Assembly: GCF_963678635.1 (NCBI RefSeq)
Contig: NC_087064.1
Location: forward strand, 6,858,411 to 6,922,410
DNA length: 64,000 nucleotides
Source: Symsagittifera roscoffensis
Lineage: Eukaryota > Xenacoelomorpha > Acoela > Convolutidae
Reading direction: 5' to 3'
Shown here: positions 21,725 through 35,625 of the stretch, one piece after another
Numbering within the stretch: position 1 is the first letter of the stretch
Layout: every line of letters begins with the position of its first letter
Made by a program: the position numbers and the translations under genes
Notes under the pieces: model-generated
The model's database searches: none
What the model was told of the DNA's origin: nothing
What the model saw: the letters and a program-made list of their open reading frames with translations, nothing else

Positions 21725-24700
21725 AGATTTTTTGCTCTTGTAAATTTAAAATACTTTTGATCTTATTTTTGGAAAAAAATTTTTGTTTTGTCTTTGCATT
21801 CTTCTGTAACTTTATAAAAAGACATTGATAGCAGTTTTATTCTGGCAACTTTTTTTCAGCTCAATGGCCGTCCTCTGAAATAGTGTTTGCTTAGTTTACG
21901 CGTGATTATCCACAGAACATGAAAGAGCAGATTGAGAATTTGGTCTCCAGTGTTAAAATTATCATTGATATTAATTGTTAACAGCTCAATCCGCTTGAAG
22001 TAAAAGAAAAAAAGGATAGCATTCAGTTCTAGTCTTCAAGTCGGAAAAATGAACTGAAGTTAAATTACTGTGTCATGGATGGCATTCTTCTGGTATTTAG
22101 TTGCCAAAATTTTAGGACTTTGACTCTAAAAACTTGTCGTTAAGCAAAGTACACAAGATTTTTTTGGTAAATTTGATATCTTCTTGAAATTGTTTTTAAA
22201 ATATCGGAGCAGAGATTATTGTCACAGATAACTATTGAAAATTTGTGATTTCAACTTCTTTTTTTTTTAGTAATGTTGGTATTATATAAGGTTGATTTTT
22301 TTTATCAGGACAAAACACATAAAACTACAAATTTAAAATGCGTTTTTCTCAAATTGGGTTGACTTTGGGTAGGAAGTGGTGTGACAAAAATTGCTCATAT
22401 TTTCAGCAGAATTAAAATGATACAGTTTGCTTTGCTAAATTCGGGCCCAAAATTTTACCCTCAAAATAAATCATTTTTGACTTTTTCAGTCATGCAAAAG
22501 TTTCGCCAAAACTTTTTATTTCTACAGACAAAAATAAATTAATTTATACAATGTTTTGAAGATAATATTTTTTAAAAGTATGTTTGGCTACGTAAGAGGC
22601 TCTCTTTGATATGTGTAAATCTGTGGAAGACTAAACGAGTATACTCACCAAAACATTTTATAAATTAATGTATTTTTGTTTGATAGACAAAAAGCGTAGA
22701 AAAATGAGAGAAGCCAGAAAGCATAGAAAAAAAGCGTAGAAAATTTTTTAGTTAGAATCAATTTTTAAACAATTTACTCAATGTTTTCGGAGAATACACC
22801 CTCGTTAAGTTTTGCTGGGCTCTGTAAGAGGCTCACTTTATATAATTATGTCAGTGATCGACCTAGTAGTTTGGCGTAATTATTGATTGACTGAAAAAGC
22901 CAAAAAATTAACCATTTTGAGGTATTATTTGGGGTATTATTATTAATACTGAATTTTATGCAAATTTTGTCTTAATCATTTTGTTCTTAAAGTTAACGCA
23001 ATTTTAGAGATACGCGTTTTTAATTTCATGTCTTATTCATTTTGTCCGGACAATTTGAATCAGCACCGTAGAAAGCACTTCAGAACGAAAACAAAAATAT
23101 CCGGTTGCTGTGCAAATAGCACCAAATGTCCGTAAAAAGACAAATTTAATAAAAAAATCAAAAAAGATATTCAATAAAACTAATTTTCTGATACTTTTCT
23201 TAAAAAGACAATTCAATTAGGTGAAACGAGCAATAAAGAGCAGTAACTATAAATTAAATAACTTCAAAATTAATATTGTAGTAGAGTCAATTGTAAGGTC
23301 AGCCTCTCATCGAATTTTGTCTAATTTAAATTATAAAACGAAAAATAAACTTTGATTTTTGATTTTTTTAGAATCTTGGTCACAGCCAATAGGCTTGACT
23401 CGCTTTAATTTTTCCTCGAAGAAACGTACCCTACTTTATAGTTTAATTCCTTCCAGCCAACAATATTGGCCATCTACTGTACAAGAAAAACTCAATAATT
23501 CAGCAAAAATAATCATGAAAACTGACAGCAAAATTTCGAAATGGTGAAAAAAATACAAATTGAAAACAAAATTTCGTAATTTTTGAAGAAAAAATTAAAA
23601 CTCCAAAAGCGAATCATAAAAAATATGGTAAATTTTTTGGCCTACAAGAAGCTTTGATTGAAGCTTTCAAACTAAGGCAATTGTTATTGTTATAAATATT
23701 ATTTATTTAATTTTTTACCCTGGCAAATTATTTTTGAGATGAAACGATCCAGGTTGCGGCGCACGACTGGATTTGTGATCATTGAAAAAAAATGAGAAAA
23801 TTATGGTTGTCGCAAGAACAATTGAGTTTGCAGGTCCGTAGAAACTCTTATGCAACTTCTACAGATTTGCCACGGCTTTAAATAACTGAGAATTTTTGTG
23901 CAATTTAGCGATAACAACAAATTCCTGTGCAATTTTTGCCGACCAAAAAATTATGCATTCAGCGCGATCTATTAGAGCAATATCGCGATTGCTTAGTATA
24001 TATCAGAAATCAAATTACAAAATTTTTAAAAAAAGTTACTAGAAATAAACTACTTGCAGCAAAAAATCTTTACTAATTCTTGTTTGCAAAATAGACTGTG
24101 AGTGATTTTTTTGTTTGTTTTGCGTAAAAAATTTTTAGGCTCAAATATGTGTGCTTAAAGTTTATCGACTAATTGGCTTAATTTTGCATCGTTTTAAGAC
24201 AAAATAGATTTAAATATTTTTGTGTATTTCATTCGGGAGCTTAAATTTTCAATATTTCTTTGATGAACACAAGTTTGTTTTCGATTCAATGTGAGTGTAA
24301 CTACTTTTTGTCGGCCTAGCACTGCATGCTTAATATTTCTGATTACTGATTCATTTATGTGTGTTGTTTTTGTAAATGTTTTTTTAAGTAAATTTTGTTT
24401 GACTTCCTTTTGTTCTGTCTTCTAACTTACAATCTTATATTTGCGTGATATTGCAGGTAGTTCAAAGCTCCACTTCGCCTCTGTGGTTTTTTTTGGAGCC
24501 GGATTCATCTATAAAAATGCTTGACAATTTTGACGCTGTTGTGGTGGGAAAAAAATTGATTGAAATTGAAACTCTTTACACTCTGGTTATGAGATACTGA
24601 GTTACTTAGATACATGATGGTTGCCCAAACATGACCGAGAATCAACGAGATGCGTTAAATAACCGGAGTCGTTAAGTTCGGCCGGAGGGTATGCTGTGTT

Positions 24701-25083
24701 TTTTAATAGTATTTGGCTTAATTTTGGATCAACTCTTAGCTCAGCCTATCAAAAGAGCCGGAGAAACACTTTATATGGAGCTAAATTGACTTCAAGTCAT
24801 AACAGCAAGGAGAGCAACAACAAAGTAAGTAATTACAAGTGGTGAAGTTGTTACGTCTCCGCTTCTCAATCGAAAGGTCGGATGTTCGAGGCCCACCATG
24901 ATAGCCCAGACAAATAGCACAAAAAATGCGTGTAAATCGTGACCAGGGGCACAACAGCGGTTCTCCGCGAAGAGCTGAACTGCTCGTATGTTGGTGCTTT
25001 CCCTTGGGGAAAATCTTCTTAATCATATCGAACTAGGAAAAAATACCATCTTCAGGTCGCTGGCAAAAGTTACCTTTTTTTTC
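21725..25083 (+). repeat. 3359-bp tandem duplication, copy 1
   Basis: Every position I compared equals the base 3359 positions further on, up to 25085. No gene is recognised: the small open frames (for example 23359-23547) recur identically in copy 2 and look like chance. The unit contains diverged repeats of the family found at 33.5-35 kb (ggttgctgtgcaaatagcacc block at 23103) and a tRNA-like segment at 24827-24900. Confidence 0.95.
24827..24900 (+). other. tRNA-like segment inside duplication copy 1
   Basis: aagtggtgaagttgttacg and gatgttcgaggccc resemble Pol III A and B boxes at tRNA-like spacing with a cttctcaatcgaaag stem-like centre. No full cloverleaf. Repeated at 28186-28259 in copy 2. 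Confidence 0.25.
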
Positions 25084-28000
25084 AGATTTTTTGCTCTTGT
25101 AAATTTAAAATACTTTTGATCTTATTTTTGGAAAAAAATTTTTGTTTTGTCTTTGCATTCTTCTGTAACTTTATAAAAAGACATTGATAGCAGTTTTATT
25201 CTGGCAACTTTTTTTCAGCTCAATGGCCGTCCTCTGAAATAGTGTTTGCTTAGTTTACGCGTGATTATCCACAGAACATGAAAGAGCAGATTGAGAATTT
25301 GGTCTCCAGTGTTAAAATTATCATTGATATTAATTGTTAACAGCTCAATCCGCTTGAAGTAAAAGAAAAAAAGGATAGCATTCAGTTCTAGTCTTCAAGT
25401 CGGAAAAATGAACTGAAGTTAAATTACTGTGTCATGGATGGCATTCTTCTGGTATTTAGTTGCCAAAATTTTAGGACTTTGACTCTAAAAACTTGTCGTT
25501 AAGCAAAGTACACAAGATTTTTTTGGTAAATTTGATATCTTCTTGAAATTGTTTTTAAAATATCGGAGCAGAGATTATTGTCACAGATAACTATTGAAAA
25601 TTTGTGATTTCAACTTCTTTTTTTTTTAGTAATGTTGGTATTATATAAGGTTGATTTTTTTTATCAGGACAAAACACATAAAACTACAAATTTAAAATGC
25701 GTTTTTCTCAAATTGGGTTGACTTTGGGTAGGAAGTGGTGTGACAAAAATTGCTCATATTTTCAGCAGAATTAAAATGATACAGTTTGCTTTGCTAAATT
25801 CGGGCCCAAAATTTTACCCTCAAAATAAATCATTTTTGACTTTTTCAGTCATGCAAAAGTTTCGCCAAAACTTTTTATTTCTACAGACAAAAATAAATTA
25901 ATTTATACAATGTTTTGAAGATAATATTTTTTAAAAGTATGTTTGGCTACGTAAGAGGCTCTCTTTGATATGTGTAAATCTGTGGAAGACTAAACGAGTA
26001 TACTCACCAAAACATTTTATAAATTAATGTATTTTTGTTTGATAGACAAAAAGCGTAGAAAAATGAGAGAAGCCAGAAAGCATAGAAAAAAAGCGTAGAA
26101 AATTTTTTAGTTAGAATCAATTTTTAAACAATTTACTCAATGTTTTCGGAGAATACACCCTCGTTAAGTTTTGCTGGGCTCTGTAAGAGGCTCACTTTAT
26201 ATAATTATGTCAGTGATCGACCTAGTAGTTTGGCGTAATTATTGATTGACTGAAAAAGCCAAAAAATTAACCATTTTGAGGTATTATTTGGGGTATTATT
26301 ATTAATACTGAATTTTATGCAAATTTTGTCTTAATCATTTTGTTCTTAAAGTTAACGCAATTTTAGAGATACGCGTTTTTAATTTCATGTCTTATTCATT
26401 TTGTCCGGACAATTTGAATCAGCACCGTAGAAAGCACTTCAGAACGAAAACAAAAATATCCGGTTGCTGTGCAAATAGCACCAAATGTCCGTAAAAAGAC
26501 AAATTTAATAAAAAAATCAAAAAAGATATTCAATAAAACTAATTTTCTGATACTTTTCTTAAAAAGACAATTCAATTAGGTGAAACGAGCAATAAAGAGC
26601 AGTAACTATAAATTAAATAACTTCAAAATTAATATTGTAGTAGAGTCAATTGTAAGGTCAGCCTCTCATCGAATTTTGTCTAATTTAAATTATAAAACGA
26701 AAAATAAACTTTGATTTTTGATTTTTTTAGAATCTTGGTCACAGCCAATAGGCTTGACTCGCTTTAATTTTTCCTCGAAGAAACGTACCCTACTTTATAG
26801 TTTAATTCCTTCCAGCCAACAATATTGGCCATCTACTGTACAAGAAAAACTCAATAATTCAGCAAAAATAATCATGAAAACTGACAGCAAAATTTCGAAA
26901 TGGTGAAAAAAATACAAATTGAAAACAAAATTTCGTAATTTTTGAAGAAAAAATTAAAACTCCAAAAGCGAATCATAAAAAATATGGTAAATTTTTTGGC
27001 CTACAAGAAGCTTTGATTGAAGCTTTCAAACTAAGGCAATTGTTATTGTTATAAATATTATTTATTTAATTTTTTACCCTGGCAAATTATTTTTGAGATG
27101 AAACGATCCAGGTTGCGGCGCACGACTGGATTTGTGATCATTGAAAAAAAATGAGAAAATTATGGTTGTCGCAAGAACAATTGAGTTTGCAGGTCCGTAG
27201 AAACTCTTATGCAACTTCTACAGATTTGCCACGGCTTTAAATAACTGAGAATTTTTGTGCAATTTAGCGATAACAACAAATTCCTGTGCAATTTTTGCCG
27301 ACCAAAAAATTATGCATTCAGCGCGATCTATTAGAGCAATATCGCGATTGCTTAGTATATATCAGAAATCAAATTACAAAATTTTTAAAAAAAGTTACTA
27401 GAAATAAACTACTTGCAGCAAAAAATCTTTACTAATTCTTGTTTGCAAAATAGACTGTGAGTGATTTTTTTGTTTGTTTTGCGTAAAAAATTTTTAGGCT
27501 CAAATATGTGTGCTTAAAGTTTATCGACTAATTGGCTTAATTTTGCATCGTTTTAAGACAAAATAGATTTAAATATTTTTGTGTATTTCATTCGGGAGCT
27601 TAAATTTTCAATATTTCTTTGATGAACACAAGTTTGTTTTCGATTCAATGTGAGTGTAACTACTTTTTGTCGGCCTAGCACTGCATGCTTAATATTTCTG
27701 ATTACTGATTCATTTATGTGTGTTGTTTTTGTAAATGTTTTTTTAAGTAAATTTTGTTTGACTTCCTTTTGTTCTGTCTTCTAACTTACAATCTTATATT
27801 TGCGTGATATTGCAGGTAGTTCAAAGCTCCACTTCGCCTCTGTGGTTTTTTTTGGAGCCGGATTCATCTATAAAAATGCTTGACAATTTTGACGCTGTTG
27901 TGGTGGGAAAAAAATTGATTGAAATTGAAACTCTTTACACTCTGGTTATGAGATACTGAGTTACTTAGATACATGATGGTTGCCCAAACATGACCGAGAA

Positions 28001-28442
28001 TCAACGAGATGCGTTAAATAACCGGAGTCGTTAAGTTCGGCCGGAGGGTATGCTGTGTTTTTTAATAGTATTTGGCTTAATTTTGGATCAACTCTTAGCT
28101 CAGCCTATCAAAAGAGCCGGAGAAACACTTTATATGGAGCTAAATTGACTTCAAGTCATAACAGCAAGGAGAGCAACAACAAAGTAAGTAATTACAAGTG
28201 GTGAAGTTGTTACGTCTCCGCTTCTCAATCGAAAGGTCGGATGTTCGAGGCCCACCATGATAGCCCAGACAAATAGCACAAAAAATGCGTGTAAATCGTG
28301 ACCAGGGGCACAACAGCGGTTCTCCGCGAAGAGCTGAACTGCTCGTATGTTGGTGCTTTCCCTTGGGGAAAATCTTCTTAATCATATCGAACTAGGAAAA
28401 AATACCATCTTCAGGTCGCTGGCAAAAGTTACCTTTTTTTTC
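25084..28442 (+). repeat. 3359-bp tandem duplication, copy 2
   Basis: Second copy of 21725-25083, joined head to tail. The shared bases at the breakpoints are only AG (left junction) and CAG (right junction), that is 2-3 bp microhomology. The unit ends in ttttttttcag, so its right edge resembles a splice acceptor. Confidence 0.95.
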
Positions 28443-29081
28443 AGGCCACTCCTGAAAAATCACCCAATCTTGCTCAAAATGGTTGAATTACGCTTTATAA
28501 AGAATCGGTGAATTAATGATTGAATGGCTGAATTACGGACCATTTCTCAACACACCTTGCTCAATTTAGACGGAAACTCAGTGTAAATGGGACACTATAT
28601 TGTTTCCAGGGCCTGAAAGCAATGACAGCAACGACGAAGGTAATTTAAATTACCGCAGTTCACTGTAAGCTATCCATTTGGAGAAATTACTTTCCAGGTT
28701 GCTTTGGAATACAAATGAAAAATCAATTTCTTTGGTACACCAACTTCGTGGTTTTCTGTTTCGTTTTCTGGTCAAATTCTCGGAAACGAAAAAATTTAAT
28801 ATCCATCTGATTAAAAACCTCATGAAAACAAACTTGAAATTGGTACGATATTTAGGTGTATCTGGTCCAGCCACCGAAAAAACTGTTAATAGTTTATAAG
28901 GGTTAGAATTTTGTCCCGGCGGCTGTAATAAAACAACTGACTCTTTCGAATCTTTTAATTTTCTTTCATGGCTTTGTTCTTTTTCTTTTCAAATGCTGTG
29001 ATTGCTCTGAACTCAATTTTGTGTCACCCTGTGATACGAAAGTGTTTTAGATCTTTTTTTTGCAACTCACACAACTTTATT
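28443..29081. other. Non-coding stretch, nothing recognised
   Basis: The short overlapping frames on both strands around 28650-28899 lack any domain or coding character. No RNA gene or repeat was matched. Confidence 0.4.
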
Positions 29082-29651
29082 GGGTAACTTCCCAAATGGC
29101 ATAAAAACAAATTATTTCCAAATGGCATAAACAATTTCAAAATATATGAGAAATCTTTGAGGAGTGAAAAAGTTAGATCTTTCCAGTTAGTTTTCACGCC
29201 TTATTTTGTTCACTTGTAAACAAATAACATATCACTTATCAACATTTATTTCAAGTAGAACTATCAGATTCTAAAAATTTAGCCAAATTGAAATTTTTAA
29301 AAGGAATGGGGTTAGAATTTGTATTATAACGATTACTTATATAAAAAAATCTAAGCTACTACCAAAAAGTTTTTTTTTTGTACTGAAACTGAATGCGGCT
29401 CTAGGCTCATTTCAAATATAGAGAGCCCAATCGCATGAAATTGACAAATATTGGGATTCTTTCAGAAATCTGCCAAAACTTGTAAAATTTAAAACCAATT
29501 TACTTTTTTCTTTCTGCTGAATATTCCAGTATATTTTAAATTTAATTAAAATCTTACTGTAATTTTTTAAAGTTAAGACTATTTGAGCCATATGGGAATT
29601 TTTTTCTGAAATTTATGCCATTTGGGAATTATGCCATTTGAGGCGTATCCC
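29082..29651. mobile_element. MITE-like element with inverted ends
   Basis: Begins gggtaacttcccaaatggca and ends, in reverse complement, gggatacgcctcaaatggca (17 of the first 22 bases agree). The motif CAAATGGCATAA recurs subterminally on both sides in opposite orientation. Possible ATT target duplication. No coding capacity. Confidence 0.5.
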
Positions 29652-30049
29652 ATTCTTGTATAGTCAATCTTGCGGCGTTCTGACAACAAGGGCAAATTTT
29701 AAATTTTCTGCCACTTGAAGCTCAAGTTGGAACCAGCATGTTTGTCCGAAAAAATAGATTAAGAAGTACTGTAGATTGGCTTGGTTGGCTTATTTCCTCA
29801 AAAAAACCTAATTCAAAGAACATCAAAAATACTCTCGTCTCTGGGACATTTATTTCAAATTACTCTGAAATCTATTGATGAACAGTCATTAAAAGCATAT
29901 CAAGTTTGAAACAATCTGCAAAAAAATGGCCAACTTCTGGTTGATATAATTAATGGTATACTACTTTTAAAAATAAATTCGTCATAATTGAATACATCGT
30001 GCCAGTCGATCATAGTTCAAACCAGTCAGAATAAGAATAAAAATTTTCT

Positions 30050-32210
30050 TCTAGTTTTCATTTTTTTTGAACTTGCCTTGTGAGGAAACTCTAAAAACGC
30101 CTAGGTTTCCTTTTAAAAACTTAATTGATAAAAATTTGCTTCAAAGTGGAAAAACAAACAAAAAACTATGTGAAAAAGCTATTCAAAAATTTTTGTAACA
30201 CAATGGAAAGAAAACTAACAAAATTTTTTCAAAATTTTTGTTGCCAAGGATCTAAATATAAAGGAAGTATCAAAAAACTTCGAATCTCGAATCAACCATA
30301 ATGCGGAATTTGAAAAAACAAAAGGAAATTATTTAGTTTTAGGTTTTCTTGATCTTTCAAATGATTTATACAGATCAAGCAAAGCAGCGTTAACAATTTT
30401 TAGTCAGCAAATTCGATTCGTAGTGACTATGAAAAAAAGAATAGCTTTTTGTCCAATATCGTTGAATGAAACCTAAATTTGAGAGAAATGTGGGTTGGTT
30501 TTTTTAGATACAAACACATATAATATGAAAGTGTTTTTCTTGTATGTTTCCGAAAAAAACAGCAGTTTTTATGACATATTATCTCGTCTTTTTTATATAT
30601 TAGGGTAGCACTTGTTTCTTTTTTTGTCCGAAAAAGTAGAATCCCAAATAATTATATAGTCAAAATTTAGTTAATGGGTAGGACAACCAAGTATTTTTTG
30701 TCCATTATTGCCTGCTCAAAAATAAGGCAACTGCATTGATCAACTTGCTTCTCAAAAAAAGGATCATTACGAGGCCAAACTGTGCATTTTGTGAATTGTA
30801 ACCGGATTCCACAACAAGGACGCTCCCGTTGTTCTTCTTTGGTTTTTTCTTTTTTTTTATTGTTCCGACAAAATTTAGCATGTTTAAAGACTTGTTTCTG
30901 AAATCTAAGAACATACAGACACAAAATTCTGCACCTATCCAGTGCACAGTTTGGCCTCGTATTGATATTTGGCTGAATTTTCCAGATTATAAAAAAATAT
31001 GTGGGGGGGGGGGGGGGGTGTTTATCATCCATTTTGCCAATAAAAAGTGTCATTGTTGAAAAAGTCATCAATTTTTTCTTCAATTTAAGTGTTTTTTTTA
31101 TGGTGGCCTTGCGAGAAAACTCTAAACATAACTAGATTTACTGTAACAAGCATAAGTGACAATTACTGACTTCAAAAATTTAAAAACAAACACAAAAAAA
31201 AATGTGAAGAAGCTATTCAAATTTTTTCATAATATCAATGGGAAAAAATGACAGTTTTCAAAAAATTTTGTTGCGAAGGACCTCTGTATAAATAAATTAT
31301 CAAAAAACAATTTGAATCTCTATTCAACTATAATGCGTGTCCTGAAAAAACAAAAGATAGTAATTTAGTTTTATTTTTTTTTTGTGTGATGATAAATCAA
31401 ACGCGCGATAGTGATCAAGCAAAACAGCGTAAACATTTTTAGTCAGCAAAATTATTTTTTTTCCAATATCTTTGACTGGAATCTAATTTTCAGAAAATTG
31501 TATAGACAAAAACACATAAATTTTTGAAGTGTTTTGTTTTTGTATATTTCTTAAAAATGACTGCAGTTTTTATTACCTAATAACTCGTCTTTTATATATA
31601 ATGAGGCAAAATTTATTTTTGTTCCTCCGGAAAACTAAATGGGTAGGACAATCAAGTACTTTTTGTCTATTATCGGCTGCTCAAAAATAAGGCAATTGCA
31701 TTGATCAACTTGCTTCTCAAAAAAATTTAGGAGGATATATGGTTGAAATTTCCAGACTCTAAATCATTTTGAGGGGTTCTCCCAACTAGTTTGTCAAAAC
31801 AGTCGTCATTGTTGAACAGATTGTTCTAGCCGTTCTTCTGAGCGTGATCTTGTAAGAAAACTCTAAGAACGCCTAGATTTTCTGTAGGAAAAATGCATGA
31901 TTGACAAAAATTACTTCAACAATGAAAAACAAACAGAAAAATATGTGGAAAAGCTAAGAATTAAAGTTGACATAGTTTTCGAATCAGTCATAATGCCTTT
32001 TTTATTCATTTCGGCAACACTTGTTTTTTTTTGTAACTCCGGAAAACTGGATTCCCAAGAATATTTTTGGTCCAAATTTAATAATTGGTAGTACAATCAA
32101 ACCGTTTGTCTTTTATCGAGTGCTCGAAACTAAGGCAAGTGTTTTGGCCAACATGTTTCTCAAAAAAAGTGGAGGAACAATTATGGTAGAAAATACCAGA
32201 TAATAAAATT
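30050..32210 (+). repeat. Three diverged tandem copies of a non-coding repeat
   Basis: Blocks recur in the same order near 30077/31108/31849 (gaaaactctaaaaacgcctag-like), 30366/31412 (gatcaagcaaagcagcgt-like) and 30680/31638/32087 (aatgggtaggacaaccaagt-like, then tgcattgatcaacttgcttc). Spacing is about 1.0 kb then 0.7 kb. A run of sixteen G sits at 31003-31018 inside the first copy. No protein-coding signal. Confidence 0.6.
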
Positions 32211-32780
32211 TTTTTGGTTCTTCCTTCTTCAGTTATGACAAATTAAGACATTCTGTAGCTTCTACTGACGTATAGCACTCTTTGCTCAACGATCTTTTTT
32301 GTCTTTTTGTGAGTTAATTGATTTTGCTCTTGTGGGTTTTGTTCTTTGCACTTAAGTTTTTTCTATTTATTCTGTTCTGTGTACTAGGAGCTACAAAAGT
32401 AACGGCCAAATTTTTTCATCAACCGCTGTTGACTACCGCTCTTACCGCCTTCAATTCATCGCTATTGTTCTTCTCGCCAATCATTTTTTTTCTACGAACC
32501 GTTTGATTCAAAAACAACCGTTTTCCGGCAACCGGAACGCAGAAAAAACTTTTTTTATATCGTTTTCTAAGCTTTTCTCAAGAAGTTATGTCCATGAAGA
32601 CAATAATTAGATTGAGACATCTCTTCAGATAGCCCAGCGATAGTTTTCAGGAAAACTCAGAAAAATCAGTCCGTCGTAAAATTGGTGCGTGGGAATTTTT
32701 AAAATCAATACTTAGCGGGCCTTGAAAAACAAACCTCACCAAGGACAAAGAAAAAAAATTAAAAAAATAACACTTATAAT

Positions 32781-33372
32781 TTAATGTAATACCATCCACT
32801 TGCTCTCTCTCTCTCTCTCCTTAAGTTTCGCGAGTGTCTTTCTCTTTGTCTGAGAGGGTCTCTTCCTCCTCGATTCTGTCTTTCCGTGTAGTTTGGTGTG
32901 TTCTTCCACAACCAGTCTGAGCGATTTCAATTCCAGAGAAATATTATGATAGAAATTCAGATATTCTTTCATCAGCTATGATTCGTGCTTTTTTCTCCAG
33001 TTTGATCGGAAATACTTGGTCCCGGGAATGCTCAAAATGTCTTTTAATCTCAGCACTTCTTCAATATCAAGCGAGCCATTTCTAGTACAATACAAAATCG
33101 CCCTAATTTGCTCATTTTTGTTTTCAGATAACTTGGAATATCTCCAGGGCTGCCTGGTTTAAAGTTTTTTGATCTGTGAGTGGTAATAATCGTGTTGTTA
33201 ATGATATTGTACCACACCGCAACTTCTTGTTCTGTAAGCAGTGGACCCTTTTAGTGGACCCTGGATTGATTAAACATGGGTTTAGCGAAAAGCTGTCGAG
33301 ATGGTTCAAATTGAATCTTTTCTGCAGTTTCCTGATCATTCTAAAAGCGCTGTTTATAACCATTTGCAGCAA
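32781..33372 (-). pseudogene. Unrecognised coding-like fragments
   Basis: Minus-strand frames 33124-33372 and 32781-32972, plus an open stretch between them (about 32988-33135) reading NKNEQIRAILYCTRNGS, look protein-like and lie in order but in different frames separated by stops. I recognise no family. They could be exons or a decayed transposon gene. A (CT)9 run sits at 32802-32819. Confidence 0.2.
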
Positions 33373-33539
33373 TGTAAAATGTTCTCGCTCTCAAGGTAGA
33401 AAACAACACTCAAAAAGGAGAGAGACAAATTTGTTGTGAAAAAGCCAAAAATACACTAGTAAAAACAGCAAAAAAAACTGGAAACTCATCACTGCTAGGT
33501 TAAAACTTTTGATGAAAAAAATTATAATAGAATTTCTGT

Positions 33540-35010
33540 ACATTTCTTTAAACCTCAATTTTGGTTCAGCATTGAGGTAACACCAATTTAAAATCTAGCT
33601 CTGCATTACTATTTTTTTCAAATCATGTTTGCACAGGTGAGAAAGAAGGAAAATAAAATGTAAGCAAGAATAGTCAGGTGCTGCGCAAGTAGCACATAAT
33701 GTTCCGATTATATTCTTAAAAAATAACAAATGTTTTTTTTTTCAAACCAGTGTAGTTTTTTCTGCATCTAAAAAAAGATCTGAACTCAAAACTAGAACTT
33801 GGGAAAATTTGACAGTCATAATAATTTAGACAACTTGGAAACAATTTTTGCAGAAAATTGACTAGAAAACAAAAAATCAACAATGTTTCAGGTTTTTTTT
33901 GTGGTTTTTTCTAAAAACTTTCGATGTATGTGATTCCATATGCGCTTAAATATTTTTTAAAAAGCTAAATTTCGTGTAACGCTCATGTAAAACTAAATTT
34001 TAAAGGCTCAAATTAAGGTATTGAAAGCTTTGAAGCTATTAAAACAATCAATTGTAAAGTTGCTCCGTCGTATGAAATGAAACTAAAATTCAAAAATTTC
34101 AAACCTGCTTTTCTCGCAACATTGGGAAAATATTTTGGAAGGTTCTTGATGTTGTTCGAACCACGACCGAAAGGGCTTCCAAAATTTTATACCATTCAAC
34201 TCACTACAGTGGATTTTTGGGTTAGCTGATTTGCATAGAAAACAGGAACAAAGGGAAAAAACAAGGGTAGTCAGTTATTGTGGAAGTGGCGCAGAATGTT
34301 CCGACCATAGTCTTAAAACATCACAAAATTCTTTTTTCAAATTGTTTTCCTTTTTTGGCGTGGTGTGATATTGAAATCTGAGCGAAAAAATAGAACTTAG
34401 GCATATTCATCAGTCATTGTAAAAAATGGAAATAGGAAAAGATTTTTGAAGACATATAACAGGAAAAACAAAAAAAAAACAAAAAGAAAATAAATTTTTT
34501 TTCTAATTTTTCGAAGTTTTTTTAAACCAATCTTTTGAAGTTTTGATTCCTAAGATGACGCTAAAAGCTCCAAAAAGTAACTTCATTTAAGTAAACTAAA
34601 GTTTTCAGACTTAAAGTAGGCAAAAGTTAGCGAATTTAAGCCGGCTCTTTTGCTCGAAATTAGACGAAAAAGCAAAAATTTCACCCCGGTTTTCCTCGAC
34701 ACTGGGAAACATTGTTTGAAATTTTTTAAAGTCGTTCAAATCCCACTGAAAGGGCCAAGGGTTTTAATATGATTTATCACTCTTATAATGCCGATGATTT
34801 TTTGTGCTAGCTGATTTTGCGTGAAAAACCAAAAAAGCCTGCTCGCTTGCTTTATTCGCTCGAATTAAGAAAAAGAAATCAAAAAATTTCAAACAGGTTT
34901 TTCTCTAAACTGGGATTTTTTTGGAAATTTGTCAAATCCCGACTGAAAGGGCTTTAATATAGAAAATCACTCAAGCCAATGTAATCATTAATTGTGTTAC
35001 ATGATTTTGC
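33540..35010 (+). repeat. Diverged repeats of about 600 bp
   Basis: Recurring ordered blocks: ggtgctgcgcaagtagcaca/tgtggaagtggcgcagaatg (33675, 34280), ttctcgcaacattgggaaaa/ttcctcgacactgggaaaca/ttctctaaactgggat (34110, 34690, 34900), each followed by a cgactgaaagggct-like block. Related to a block near 23103 and 26462 inside the 3359-bp unit. Non-coding. Confidence 0.55.
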
Positions 35011-35625
35011 CTGGAAAGCAAAAAGCAAAACGAAACTAGAACACATCCGAATACAAAGTTTCTCCCCATTTTCAATAGTCAGAACAAAAATTGTAAACAT
35101 AAAATTCTATTTTTTTTGTACGTATGAACAAGCTTTTTTCCATTCACGAAAGTTTTTGAAGAACTTTCGGTCAACCCAGCTAATGAATGTTTCGAAGAAC
35201 AATTTGGAAAAAATTACGGTTGGAAAAATTAAGTTTTACTTGTGAGGAAAATTTTAGAAATTTCTCTGAATTTTTTGTCTTTGCATTCTTCTTCAATATG
35301 TAGGAAAGTAGTAAATACTACCATCCCCAGTTTTTCAGTATTTGCTTTGATCCTAGTTGTTGTGATGAAGTTTTTAAATAGATGAGATATATTTGATGAT
35401 TGTGCCTGTTTGTCGAGCGCGCTTTGAAGGAATTTAGAGACAGGTCTGTCAAGTGAGTCTCTGGTCTGGGGAAGTAATTTCTGGCTTGGGAAGTCTGGTG
35501 GTACGTCACTGGACCTTCTGAGCTCGGGTGAGATTGTTCCTTTTCAGCGAGTTTTATAGATTTTTTATTCTTCTTTAAATTAGTTATGTAAAATTTTTTC
35601 TTCTATTAAATTCAACCATGTTATT

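Noticed and set aside
23359-23547. 62-codon frame repeated at 26718-26906
   Set aside because: Identical only because it lies in the tandem duplication; no domain, AT-rich context.
30667-31083. 138-codon minus-strand frame with a Pro run
   Set aside because: The Pro run comes from a G16 homopolymer; the rest has no coding character and overlaps a non-coding repeat family.
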